From NCBI GenBank assembly GCA_025355505.1, contig JANXZM010000077.1, forward strand, positions 51,956-115,955: 64,000 bases of DNA. The letters are read 5' to 3'. Below are positions 33,508 to 40,698 of this stretch, one piece after another. The position numbers were made by a program, and so were the translations under genes. Numbering within the stretch: position 1 is the first letter of the stretch; each line of letters starts with the position of its first letter. The stretch comes from Acidobacteriaceae bacterium. GTDB taxonomy: Bacteria; Acidobacteriota; Terriglobia; Terriglobales; Acidobacteriaceae. The notes under the pieces were generated by a model, which was not told where the DNA came from, did not search any database, and saw nothing but the letters and a program-made list of their open reading frames with translations.

Positions 33508-34764
33508 TCACACGCCGCTGGTTGCCGTTTGTGCCCACTGCAGCGCCTGCCACCAGATTAAGGCAACTTCCTCGTCGCGCAGTTTCAGTTGTGTGGCCAG
33601 TTCGCTCGACTTGGCCCACTCACCCGACTCCTGGGCCAGCATGAGCTGGTACACGGGCCGGAGGCTGCTGTTCTGGCCGAGCAGCGCCGCCTTGGTTTCG
33701 CGGTCCACGGGCAGCTGTTCCAGAAGCACGTCCATGGTGACCTCAAGGATGGCGTCCATGATGGAGAGCAGTCCCATCAGGAACAAGTCAGTGTTCGATT
33801 GCAGCCGATTGGAGAGCAGTTCGCAAAAACGGGCGCGAGCCAACCCCATCAGCACCAGTTCGCTGCACCTCTGCTCGGCCGCGCCCACGGCGACGACGAG
33901 CCTGACCCAACGCCGTATTTCCCGTTCTCCCAGAACCGCCATGGCGTGGCGGATGGACTTGATCTCGAGGGAAAATCCAAACACCGGGGAATTCAGATAC
34001 CGGAGCAAGCGGTAAGAAATCGAGGCTTCCTGTTTGAGCATCTTCTCGAGTTCGCGCATTTCGATTTCCGTTCGGGAGACCATTTCCAGCAATCGTATGT
34101 AGTGCAAGCGGTTGGCCGGAACTTCGCGGCCGATGACGAGTTCGGGCCGGCAGAAAAAATATCCCTGGAAATAGACGAATCCCATATCGCGGGCCTGGTG
34201 AAACTCGTGGGGCGTTTCGAGTTTCTCGGCCAGCATTTTGCACTGCGGGGACGCAAATCGGCGCACCATGCCAGCCCGCTCCTCCGGCCGGGTCGCGCGC
34301 ACGTCGATTTTTATGATGTCGGCAAACTCGCATAGCGGCAGGCGCGGATCGTTGGGTGCGAAGTCATCGAGAGCGATGAGATAGCCAGCCGCTTTCAGCC
34401 GTTTGCAGGCAGCGATGACGCGCTCTTCGGGCTCCACCGTCTCCAAAATCTCGGCCACGGTCTGGCTGGGGGGAAGCAACGTGATCAGATCTTTGAACAG
34501 AACCTCACGCGTGCAATTCACGAAGGCGCGCTTGTTATCGCAAAGCGTGTTGATACCGTAAAGCAGGGAGCTGTCGAGCGTGGAGCGGGCCGCAAGCTCC
34601 GGATCGGCGTTGAAGTAGTCTTCGACACCGTTGCGGAAAAGAATCTCGTACCCGAACACATTCTGCGAGCGGTCAAAGACTGGCTGGCGGGCAACGAAGC
34701 GCTGCCCGGGCAGCGCAAGCGAGTTCGAGGCAGAGGTTTTCTCTTTGGCGGCGGCGGGTTTCAC
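33508..34764 (-). CDS. EAL-HDOD (YuxH-like) signalling protein
   Basis: 418 aa. The N-terminal EAL-like domain (about 20-210) has RFVARQPVFDRSQNVFGYEI with EIL in place of EAL, so it is probably a c-di-GMP binder without phosphodiesterase activity. The C-terminal HDOD domain (about 215-400) has ASISYRLLRYLNSPVFGFSL and SIRHAMAVLGEREIRRWVRL. This layout is the YuxH family, found near motility and chemotaxis genes in other bacteria. GTG start at 34764; the AAGGA ribosome site overlaps it closely, so a start slightly downstream is possible. Confidence 0.9.
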   Translation of the reverse strand: MKPAAAKEKTSASNSLALPGQRFVARQPVFDRSQNVFGYEILFRNGVEDYFNADPELAARSTLDSSLLYGINTLCDNKRAFVNCTREVLFKDLITLLPPSQTVAEILETVEPEERVIAACKRLKAAGYLIALDDFAPNDPRLPLCEFADIIKIDVRATRPEERAGMVRRFASPQCKMLAEKLETPHEFHQARDMGFVYFQGYFFCRPELVIGREVPANRLHYIRLLEMVSRTEIEMRELEKMLKQEASISYRLLRYLNSPVFGFSLEIKSIRHAMAVLGEREIRRWVRLVVAVGAAEQRCSELVLMGLARARFCELLSNRLQSNTDLFLMGLLSIMDAILEVTMDVLLEQLPVDRETKAALLGQNSSLRPVYQLMLAQESGEWAKSSELATQLKLRDEEVALIWWQALQWAQTATSGV

Positions 34765-34839
34765 TCCTTGTATATCGGCGTAGCCCGGGAGGAACTTCAG
34801 GGGAATTGGCAGAATCGGTATCCTGGGAAAATAAGAAAT

Positions 34840-34950
34840 TTACCAATCCGGCGCTAGTGGGTCGAGGAAGTTGCGAAAAGCCCGGCTTCCCGTCAGCACT
34901 TCCGCCCGGTCTCTGGGGGAAATCAGACGCCCCTTCAGCACCGGCGACAT
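34840..34950 (-). CDS. Possible 36-aa protein or gene remnant
   Basis: ATG at 34950 gives MSPVLKGRLISPRDRAEVLT plus GSRAFRNFLDPLAPDW. An AAGGAG lies 12 bp before the ATG, farther than usual. The residue mix looks protein-like, and the frame is open further upstream without a start, so it may be the tail of a decayed gene. No family recognised. Confidence 0.25.
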   Translation of the reverse strand: MSPVLKGRLISPRDRAEVLTGSRAFRNFLDPLAPDW

Positions 34951-35136
34951 GAACGAATGCAACTCCTTCACACGGTGAGGGACTTTCCTGCGCCCACTTT
35001 GGTAATGCCCAGGTGTGGAAAACTTAGGGCACTCCCCCCTTGCGCTGGCGGCGGTTTCATGAGTAACATCAGAGTGTTCCCAAATGGCCATGCTTCCAGG
35101 CTGGCCGTTCGCGCCAAACAAAACTCCAGGCGCCAA

Positions 35137-35186
35137 GATAGTTTGAACATCGATACTTTAAACATAGTTTAAACATAGTTTAAACA
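35137..35186. repeat. 11-bp tandem repeat (TGTTTAAACTA, minus strand), about 4 copies
   Basis: Two exact copies of TGTTTAAACTA and two diverged ones in a very AT-rich stretch. Each unit has GTTTAAAC, an 8-bp palindrome. Confidence 0.75.
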
Positions 35187-35351
35187 ACGGTCTCGAATAG
35201 CATCCAGTCGATGTGGGGTTTGGTCTGCCGGTAGCCGGTGTGCAGCGACCACGCGCAGTGAGCCATGCGTTACGCCACACATTGAATGTTCCGACCGCAA
35301 GGGAAGACGAAACAATCAGGCCTGTGATCCAGGCCGGGGATTAACAAAAAT

Positions 35352-36017
35352 ATGAATGCAGGACCCGGACATTCCTCCCCAGGTGGAGGAAAAAACAAAC
35401 GGCGCCGTGGACGGCGTCCGCCAAGACGAGGCGTGAGTGGCCCCATGGGCCGCGACCGCCAGGAGCATCAGGGCATTTTTACCGCTCCCATGGATCACAG
35501 CTACCGCGCCAACATGGGCGGCGACAACGGCAATGGCAGCAGAGCGCCGCGGCGGCCCGGTTTTTCCGCGTCCTACCCCGTGGCCGATCCCGAGCCTCTG
35601 CCCGCTCCACCAGTGGATGCGGCTTCGCGCGTCTTCGCGTTTGTCGAAGACCTGTTCTTCCTGAGTAAGATTCAGGACACGGGCCGCAAGATGAATGTGA
35701 AGGTGGAGTTCGTGAAGAACGAGAAGGAACTCACCGAGCGGATGAAGAGCAACGGCGAAGGAAATCCTTCCCTGATCATCTTCGACTTGAACAATGTCAA
35801 CGCCAAGCCTTTGACACTTATCCCGAAACTGAAAAGCAAGCTGAAGAAGGGGACGTCGATCATTGGATTTCTCTCGCACGTGCAGGGCGACCTGAAGCAG
35901 AAAGCGCACGAAGTGGGCTGTGACATGGTGCTGCCGCGCTCGGCGTTCTCGCAGAATCTGCCGCAGTTGCTCCGCCGCCATGGCGCCGTCGAGACCGATT
36001 CCGGGGCCGCCGACTAG
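35352..36017 (+). CDS. Receiver-like (CheY-like) protein with a basic N-terminal tail
   Basis: 221 aa. Residues 1-85 are basic and disordered (KNKRRRGRRPPRRG; Pro/Gly-rich) and could bind nucleic acid. Residues 92-215 have the layout of a receiver domain: VFAFVEDLFFLSKI with acidic pair Glu99-Asp100, candidate phospho-acceptor Asp145 in LIIFDLNNVNA, Ser175 in IIGFLSH, and VLPRSAF with Arg196 where Lys is standard. The Lys-to-Arg change may make it a pseudo-receiver. No output domain follows. No kinase is adjacent. ATG at 35352 with a weak ribosome site. Confidence 0.65.
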   Translation: MNAGPGHSSPGGGKNKRRRGRRPPRRGVSGPMGRDRQEHQGIFTAPMDHSYRANMGGDNGNGSRAPRRPGFSASYPVADPEPLPAPPVDAASRVFAFVEDLFFLSKIQDTGRKMNVKVEFVKNEKELTERMKSNGEGNPSLIIFDLNNVNAKPLTLIPKLKSKLKKGTSIIGFLSHVQGDLKQKAHEVGCDMVLPRSAFSQNLPQLLRRHGAVETDSGAAD

Positions 36018-36181
36018 TACAGTGACCGAGTGCTGAGTCATACGGTGGTTTATGGGGCGGGGACGCCTGGCTCTCCACTAGCAAGCTTGGATCGACAGCA
36101 GTAACGATCACGCGGCCGCAATAGCTGGCCGGGTGAAATGTCGGCGACGTGCAAGCTGCCCGAGCCTGATACAATTTCGCC

Positions 36182-36907
36182 GTGTTCGCTCACAAAATTC
36201 TGATCACCACGTTGGCCATCGCCATGGCCGAAATCGCTTTCGCACAGCAGCCTCCGGTGAAAGTGAACGTCCTCAACGTGTGTGCGCCATCATCCGGCGA
36301 GCAAAAGGAATTGTCGTCGGCGCTGGCCAAGGCGCCGGGCAAGCCGTTGTTCAGCAAGGATTACGAGGTGTCTCGCGGGCATTCCACACTCGACCAGAGC
36401 GCTCCGATCCCAGGTATGCAACCCTTGCCTCCCGGTGCGGCCTCCGCGGCCGACTGGGTTCGGGTGCGGCGCGAATTCCCCGACGCCGCCCTCTTCAGCA
36501 ATGCCCAGTACTCGTTCAGTGTGGATTCGAGGAATATGGTGGAGACGCTCGTGCTGCACGTCCGCGACCCCAAAGACCTGATGCAAATTTCGATCGAGGA
36601 CAGTGCTTCAACGGTTGCTTCCGCGACCGCGATGCTGTCTTCCAGTACGCCAGTTTCGCGCGTCAAGCTGGAGCGCTTTGGAAAAGCGTCGGTAGTGCTG
36701 GCGCGGTGCGCGGGCGCAGAAGGAAATCCGGCAACAGATCAGAGCGCGTACGAGCCTATCTTCCATGCCGCTTCTTCGATTATGGAGCGCTATCGCGACG
36801 CTCTCGGCGCCAGCAAACTGATACCCCAGGAACTGGCTCGCCTGGGCGTGGGAACTTCGATCGGAACATCGACCAAGGCGGGCGCCGGCAGCAAGAAAAA
36901 TCCGTAG
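36182..36907 (+). CDS. Secreted hypothetical protein, 241 aa
   Basis: GTG start. Signal peptide about 1-21 (ILITTLAIAMAEIAFAQ). The mature part starts QQPPVKVNVLNVCAPSSGEQ; it has a Ser/Ala-rich centre and a C-terminal tail of Gly/Ser/Lys (KAGAGSKKNP). One Cys near the mature N-terminus and one near 180 could pair. No recognised domain. Good coding character and codon use like the neighbours. 89 bp before trxB on the same strand. Confidence 0.7.
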   Translation: MFAHKILITTLAIAMAEIAFAQQPPVKVNVLNVCAPSSGEQKELSSALAKAPGKPLFSKDYEVSRGHSTLDQSAPIPGMQPLPPGAASAADWVRVRREFPDAALFSNAQYSFSVDSRNMVETLVLHVRDPKDLMQISIEDSASTVASATAMLSSSTPVSRVKLERFGKASVVLARCAGAEGNPATDQSAYEPIFHAASSIMERYRDALGASKLIPQELARLGVGTSIGTSTKAGAGSKKNP

Positions 36908-36996
36908 TTGTTCCGCCAGCTTTCGAGCTTGAAGCGAAATCTGTTTTTCAGAATCTATCTATTAGCACTGTTTTTTTAACACGGTTTCTTCCCACT

Positions 36997-37926
36997 ATGG
37001 ACATACGCAATGTTGTGATCATGGGTTCCGGATGCGCGGGTCACACCGCCGCCCTCTACAGCGCCCGCGCCAACCTCAAGCCGCTCGTCATCGAAGGCCA
37101 TGAACCTGGCGGACAATTATCGCTGACCACGTTGGTGGAAAACTTTCCCGGTTTTCCGGAAGGCATCCAGGGGCCGGAACTGATCGAGAACATGCGCAAG
37201 CAGGCCGAACGCTTCGGCGCCGACTATCGCATGGGTCACGTGGTCAAAGCCGATTTGAGCAAACGTCCGTTCGAGCTGAGCTTCGGCAAAGAGATCATTC
37301 AGACCCGTACGCTTATCATCGCCAGCGGTGCATCGGCGCGCTGGCTCGGCCTGCCGAACGAGCAGGCACTGATCGGCCACGGTGTTTCTTCCTGCGCTAC
37401 GTGCGATGGCTTTTTTTTCTCGGGCAAGGAAATTGCGGTGATTGGCGGCGGCGACTCCGCCATGGAAGAAGCGACATTTCTGACGCGCTTCGCGACCAAG
37501 GTAACGCTCATCCATCGTCGCGAGCAGTTTCGCGCTTCGAAAATCATGCTCGATCGCGCCCGGGCAAATCCAAAGATCGCGTTTCTCACCGATACCGTGG
37601 TGGACGACGTTCTCGATGTCGGCAAAAAGGAAGTCACGGCGCTGCGTCTGCGCAATCTGAAGAGCGGCGAAAGCTGGGATTTTCCGGCGAGTGCAATGTT
37701 TCTTGGCATCGGCCACATCCCGAACGCCAAGGTCTTCGAAGGCCAACTCGAAACCGATGCCGATGGCTACCTGGTTACGCAGAAGAATGTGTTTACGAAA
37801 GTGCCGGGCGTCTTCGCCTGCGGCGACGTGCAGGACCGCCGCTACCGCCAAGCCATCACCGCCGCCGGTTCCGGCTGCATGGCTGCGCTGGAAGTCGAGA
37901 AATTCCTGGAAGAAGAAGGGCACTGA
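36997..37926 (+). CDS. trxB: Thioredoxin reductase (NADPH)
   Basis: 309-aa flavoprotein that reduces thioredoxin. FAD motif VVIMGSGCAGHTAALYSARA, redox pair CATC at 133-136, NADPH motif VIGGGDSAMEEATFLT near 149-163, and the C-terminal GVFACGDVQDRRYRQAITAA. The C-terminal FAD motif is standard. Start at ATG 36997; the same frame is open for 860 bp upstream, but that part overlaps the previous gene in another frame and is not TrxB-like. No thioredoxin gene is nearby. Confidence 0.95.
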   Translation: MDIRNVVIMGSGCAGHTAALYSARANLKPLVIEGHEPGGQLSLTTLVENFPGFPEGIQGPELIENMRKQAERFGADYRMGHVVKADLSKRPFELSFGKEIIQTRTLIIASGASARWLGLPNEQALIGHGVSSCATCDGFFFSGKEIAVIGGGDSAMEEATFLTRFATKVTLIHRREQFRASKIMLDRARANPKIAFLTDTVVDDVLDVGKKEVTALRLRNLKSGESWDFPASAMFLGIGHIPNAKVFEGQLETDADGYLVTQKNVFTKVPGVFACGDVQDRRYRQAITAAGSGCMAALEVEKFLEEEGH

Positions 37927-37961
37927 GGGCGAGGTGTTTTTGAATGCGAGCTGTAGAAGTG

Positions 37962-38036
37962 CCTAACCACAGGGGTCACAGAGGTACAAAGAGGAAACCC
38001 CGTTCTTGATTCTGCTCTGTGCCCTCTGTGGTTAGG
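37962..38036. repeat. Family B palindromic repeat
   Basis: CCTAACCACAGGGGTCACAG and its facing arm CTGTGCCCTCTGTGGTTAGG, ending 10 bp before the end of the transporter gene. Confidence 0.88.
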
Positions 38037-38046
38037 ACTTTGATCT

Positions 38047-39318
38047 TCACTTTGCCGCAACCGTGCCGCCCGTCCTTAACGTCTTGTCATAAATCCAAAG
38101 CAGCGCCGCCGTAGCCACGCCCACTCCGCTCACCGCCCACCAGATCCGCTCCGGCCGATGCTGCACCTCGCCAAAGTGGTGGATGAGCATGCCTCCAAAC
38201 TTGCCGGCGATCAGCGAGCCAATTCCGATGGGGAGAAACGCGAAGCCCATGTACGTGCCTTGCTGTCCCGGAGGCGCGAGGCGGGAAACATATTCGTAAT
38301 AACGTGGGGACTGCGTAATCTCGCCGAGAGAAACCGCAAACAATGTAAGGATCGCCATCGGAACCGTCGGATGCACGATGAGAATGATCCACGCCAGGCC
38401 CGAAATCAGGGTGCCCAGCGTGATCGCGCGAAACGCCGGCATCTTTTGCGAGAACAGACTAACGACCATTTGCAACGCGATGACGGTCAGCGGTCCGGTC
38501 ACGAGAATCAGTTCGGTATCAGTTTTCGGATTGATGTAGTCGTGAATGTATAAGGGCAGAATGATGAATTCCTGCCAGTAAACCACCCAGTATCCGGAAA
38601 AAATCAGAAGAAACAGCATGAAGCGCGGGTTGGAGAGCACGGTCCCGAAATTCTTTACGGCTTGTGCCAGGCTCACGGTCGGTTCGTCGGCGCGGCGCGG
38701 CTCTTTGAAAAACAGCAATACTCCGAAGAACATCGCAAACACACTGATAGCGGCGACGCGGAAGACGTTCTCCACGCTCATGTGGCGGTGTACGTAAGAA
38801 GCGACGTAAGGTCCAGCGGCGCCGCCGATATTCACCAGCGTGTAGTAAATGGAGTAGCCGATGGAGCGGACATTCTCCTTCGAAGCTCGCGCCGTCGTGC
38901 CGACTACGCAAGGCTTCACCAGCGCTACACCAAGCGCCGGCAGCATGAGCAGGACAGTGACCAGCGCAACCAGCGGCACCGCGCCTCGCACGGGACTGAA
39001 CCAGGGAGATGCAATCGACCCGATCAAGAAGTACGAGCAACTCAGGATCAGGTAGGCTAGTGAGAGAGACCGCCGAAAGCCGAGACGGTCGGCGAGCGTT
39101 CCGCCGAAGGCGGCAAGAAACCACACCAAGCCGCCGAAGAGCCCGGTGAGGCTGCTGGCCCGCTCGACTCCAAAGTTGAGCGTCTCATGCAGATAGCGTG
39201 CCAGCGAAGCGAACGCGGCGTAGTAGGAAAGCCGCTCAAAAAGCTCGCTGATGTTCGCAACCCAGAAGGGCCGCTCAAAGCCGGTGCGGATTTCGTCGAA
39301 TCGTTCGGAAAAGGTCAT
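38047..39318 (-). CDS. MFS transporter, POT (proton-dependent oligopeptide)-like
   Basis: 423 aa with about 12 predicted membrane helices. The N-terminal ISELFERLSYYAAFASLARYL resembles the FERFSYYG signature of POT/PTR2 transporters, which carry di- and tripeptides with H+. LADRLGFRRSLSLAYL is the MFS A-motif loop. A C-terminal GTYMGFAFLPIGIGSLIAGK segment is also MFS-like. An OPT peptide transporter lies 1.4 kb away, so this stretch may serve peptide uptake. Confidence 0.85.
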   Translation of the reverse strand: MTFSERFDEIRTGFERPFWVANISELFERLSYYAAFASLARYLHETLNFGVERASSLTGLFGGLVWFLAAFGGTLADRLGFRRSLSLAYLILSCSYFLIGSIASPWFSPVRGAVPLVALVTVLLMLPALGVALVKPCVVGTTARASKENVRSIGYSIYYTLVNIGGAAGPYVASYVHRHMSVENVFRVAAISVFAMFFGVLLFFKEPRRADEPTVSLAQAVKNFGTVLSNPRFMLFLLIFSGYWVVYWQEFIILPLYIHDYINPKTDTELILVTGPLTVIALQMVVSLFSQKMPAFRAITLGTLISGLAWIILIVHPTVPMAILTLFAVSLGEITQSPRYYEYVSRLAPPGQQGTYMGFAFLPIGIGSLIAGKFGGMLIHHFGEVQHRPERIWWAVSGVGVATAALLWIYDKTLRTGGTVAAK

Positions 39319-39368
39319 GATGGGCTCTTAATCGTGGTACGTCGCAAATATCGACACAAAATATAGTT

Positions 39369-39446
39369 TGTCATCCTGAGCGAAGCGAAGGACCTGTGTA
39401 TTCTGCGGCCAATTGCCTAGGTCCTTCGCTCCGCTCAGGATGACAG
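39369..39446. repeat. Family E inverted repeat (TGTCATCCTGAGCGAAGCGA ...)
   Basis: GTCATCCTGAGCGAAGCGAAG faces CCTTCGCTCCGCTCAGGATGAC nearly perfectly. Half copies lie at 11266-11282 and, in a diverged form (GTCATTCCGAAACGCAGTGA), at 63098-63130. Confidence 0.88.
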
Positions 39447-39473
39447 TGCCTATTTATACCGATCATGCGAACG

Positions 39474-39761
39474 TCAAACATTTAGCCGCCGCCGTACTTC
39501 TTCGTCCGAGAGACCAGCCACCCTGATCACTTTATTCCGGCTGGTCTGGCCGGCTGCAATAGTAACGGAGGAACGCGGCAGGTTCAAAAGTTTTGCGAAA
39601 AATTCGATGCAGGCCTCGTTGGCCTTGCCGTCGGCGGGAGGGGCGGTAAGCGAGACTTTCAGCGCGTCGCCCACTTCGCCGGTGATGGCATTTTTCTTTG
39701 CGCGTGGATGGACTTTGACGGCGAAGGTGGCTCCGGTAGGCGAATTTTGAATTGCTGCCAT
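39474..39761 (-). CDS. yggU: DUF167 / YggU family protein
   Basis: 95 aa. Family signature: FAVKVHPRAKKNAITGEVGD, LKVSLTAPPADGKANEACIEFFAK and VTIAAGQTSRNKVIRVAG. A small alpha/beta fold of unknown function. It is downstream of yggS on the same strand, a common order (yggS-yggT-yggU). Confidence 0.92.
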   Translation of the reverse strand: MAAIQNSPTGATFAVKVHPRAKKNAITGEVGDALKVSLTAPPADGKANEACIEFFAKLLNLPRSSVTIAAGQTSRNKVIRVAGLSDEEVRRRLNV

Positions 39762-39770
39762 CGAAAATCT

Positions 39771-39858
39771 TTACCACAGGGGGCATAGAAAACCGCAGGG
39801 AAAGACGAAAACATTGCATAGATTTTTCTCTGTGTTTCCCTGTGCCCCCTGTGGTTAA
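39771..39858. repeat. Family B palindromic repeat between yggS and yggU
   Basis: TTACCACAGGGGGCATAG and its facing arm CCCTGTGCCCCCTGTGGTTAA. The TTAA of the right arm supplies the yggS stop codon (minus strand TAA at 39855-39857). Confidence 0.88.
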
Positions 39859-40559
39859 GCTTTTGCTCTTTCCCCGAAGATCGCCGTGCCCACGCGCACC
39901 CACGTTGCTCCCTCTTCAATTGCGACTTCAAAATCATGCGACATGCCCATGGAAAGGACGTTCAGCCCGACGTGAGGCAGCCCGCGAGCGGCGATACCAT
40001 CTCGAATCTGACGGAGATGGCGGAAGTATTTACGCGCGCCCTCCGGATCTTCCGTATAAGGGGGGACGGTCATCAGGCCCTGAATTGTGAGATGCGACCA
40101 TCGCGGCGCGCCTTGCAGGATCTGCTCAAGCTCGTCGGAACCGGGCCCGACTCCGCTCTTTGCCGTCTCGCCACCGAGGTTGACTTCGATCAGGACTGAC
40201 AAAGTTTTGCCCGCGCTCTCCGCGAACGCGTTCAGCTTTTCCGCCATCCGCATGGAGTCAACCGAATCGACCGCGTCAAACAACTCCGTCGCCTTCGCAG
40301 CTTTATTTGTTTGCAGATGTCCGATCAAATGCCATTCGGCATCAGGCAGGTCGTGCAGGGCATCCGCCTTGCCGGCAAACTCCTGCACCCGGTTCTCGCC
40401 GAAAACGCGCAGCCCCGCCGCGTACGCTTCGCGGATGCTCTCGACTGGAAAGGTTTTGCTCACACCCATCAGTGTGATTTCATCTGCATTGCGGCCTGCC
40501 CGCCGCGCCGCTGCCGCAATCCGTTCCCGCACCTGGGCGATATTTTCCGCAATCGACAT
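39855..40559 (-). CDS. yggS: PLP-binding protein YggS/PLPBP
   Basis: 234-aa PLP homeostasis protein, fold-type III barrel. PLP Lys35 in LMGVSKTFPVE; FGENRVQEF, WHLIGHLQTNKA and the phosphate-binding end SMGMSHDFEVAIEEGATWVRVGTAIFG are all present. Start at ATG 40559 (MSIAENIAQVRERI); 11 further upstream codons fall in a family B half repeat. The stop lies in the repeat at 39771-39858. Confidence 0.95.
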   Translation of the reverse strand: MSIAENIAQVRERIAAAARRAGRNADEITLMGVSKTFPVESIREAYAAGLRVFGENRVQEFAGKADALHDLPDAEWHLIGHLQTNKAAKATELFDAVDSVDSMRMAEKLNAFAESAGKTLSVLIEVNLGGETAKSGVGPGSDELEQILQGAPRWSHLTIQGLMTVPPYTEDPEGARKYFRHLRQIRDGIAARGLPHVGLNVLSMGMSHDFEVAIEEGATWVRVGTAIFGERAKA

Positions 40560-40565
40560 AAAGCA

Positions 40566-40600
40566 AAAACCACGAAGGACACAAAGTATCACGAAGGAGA
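40566..40600. repeat. Half of a family B repeat upstream of yggS
   Basis: AACCACGAAGGACACAAAGT then ATCACGAAGGA; same arm as at 10110. The facing arm is absent. Confidence 0.6.
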
Positions 40601-40656
40601 ATCATTGGCTGTTTTGGGAACAGCGATGTCGTTGGTAGCGGGGCCGAGCTCGGCTT

Positions 40657-40678
40657 GGACGGGCGAGGACGCCCGTCC
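40657..40678. repeat. Family C palindrome
   Basis: GGACGGGCGAGG followed by ACGCCCGTCC. The preceding CTCGGCTT also matches the copy at 27539-27560, so the two share more than the palindrome. Confidence 0.8.
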
Positions 40679-40698
40679 CTCCATCCATTCGCTTTTTC

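Larger units (their letters stand above)
34765..35351. other. Gene-poor spacer of about 590 bp
   Basis: Holds one possible 36-codon frame (34840-34950, minus) and an 11-bp tandem repeat (35137-35186). The rest, including a GGCCTG/CAGGCC stem near 35320-35336, shows no recognisable gene. Confidence 0.5.

Noticed and set aside
36133..36996. A 597-aa open frame joining this region to trxB
   Set aside because: The upstream part overlaps the secreted-protein gene in another frame and has Arg/Gly-rich shadow composition; the TrxB family starts at the ATG at 36997.
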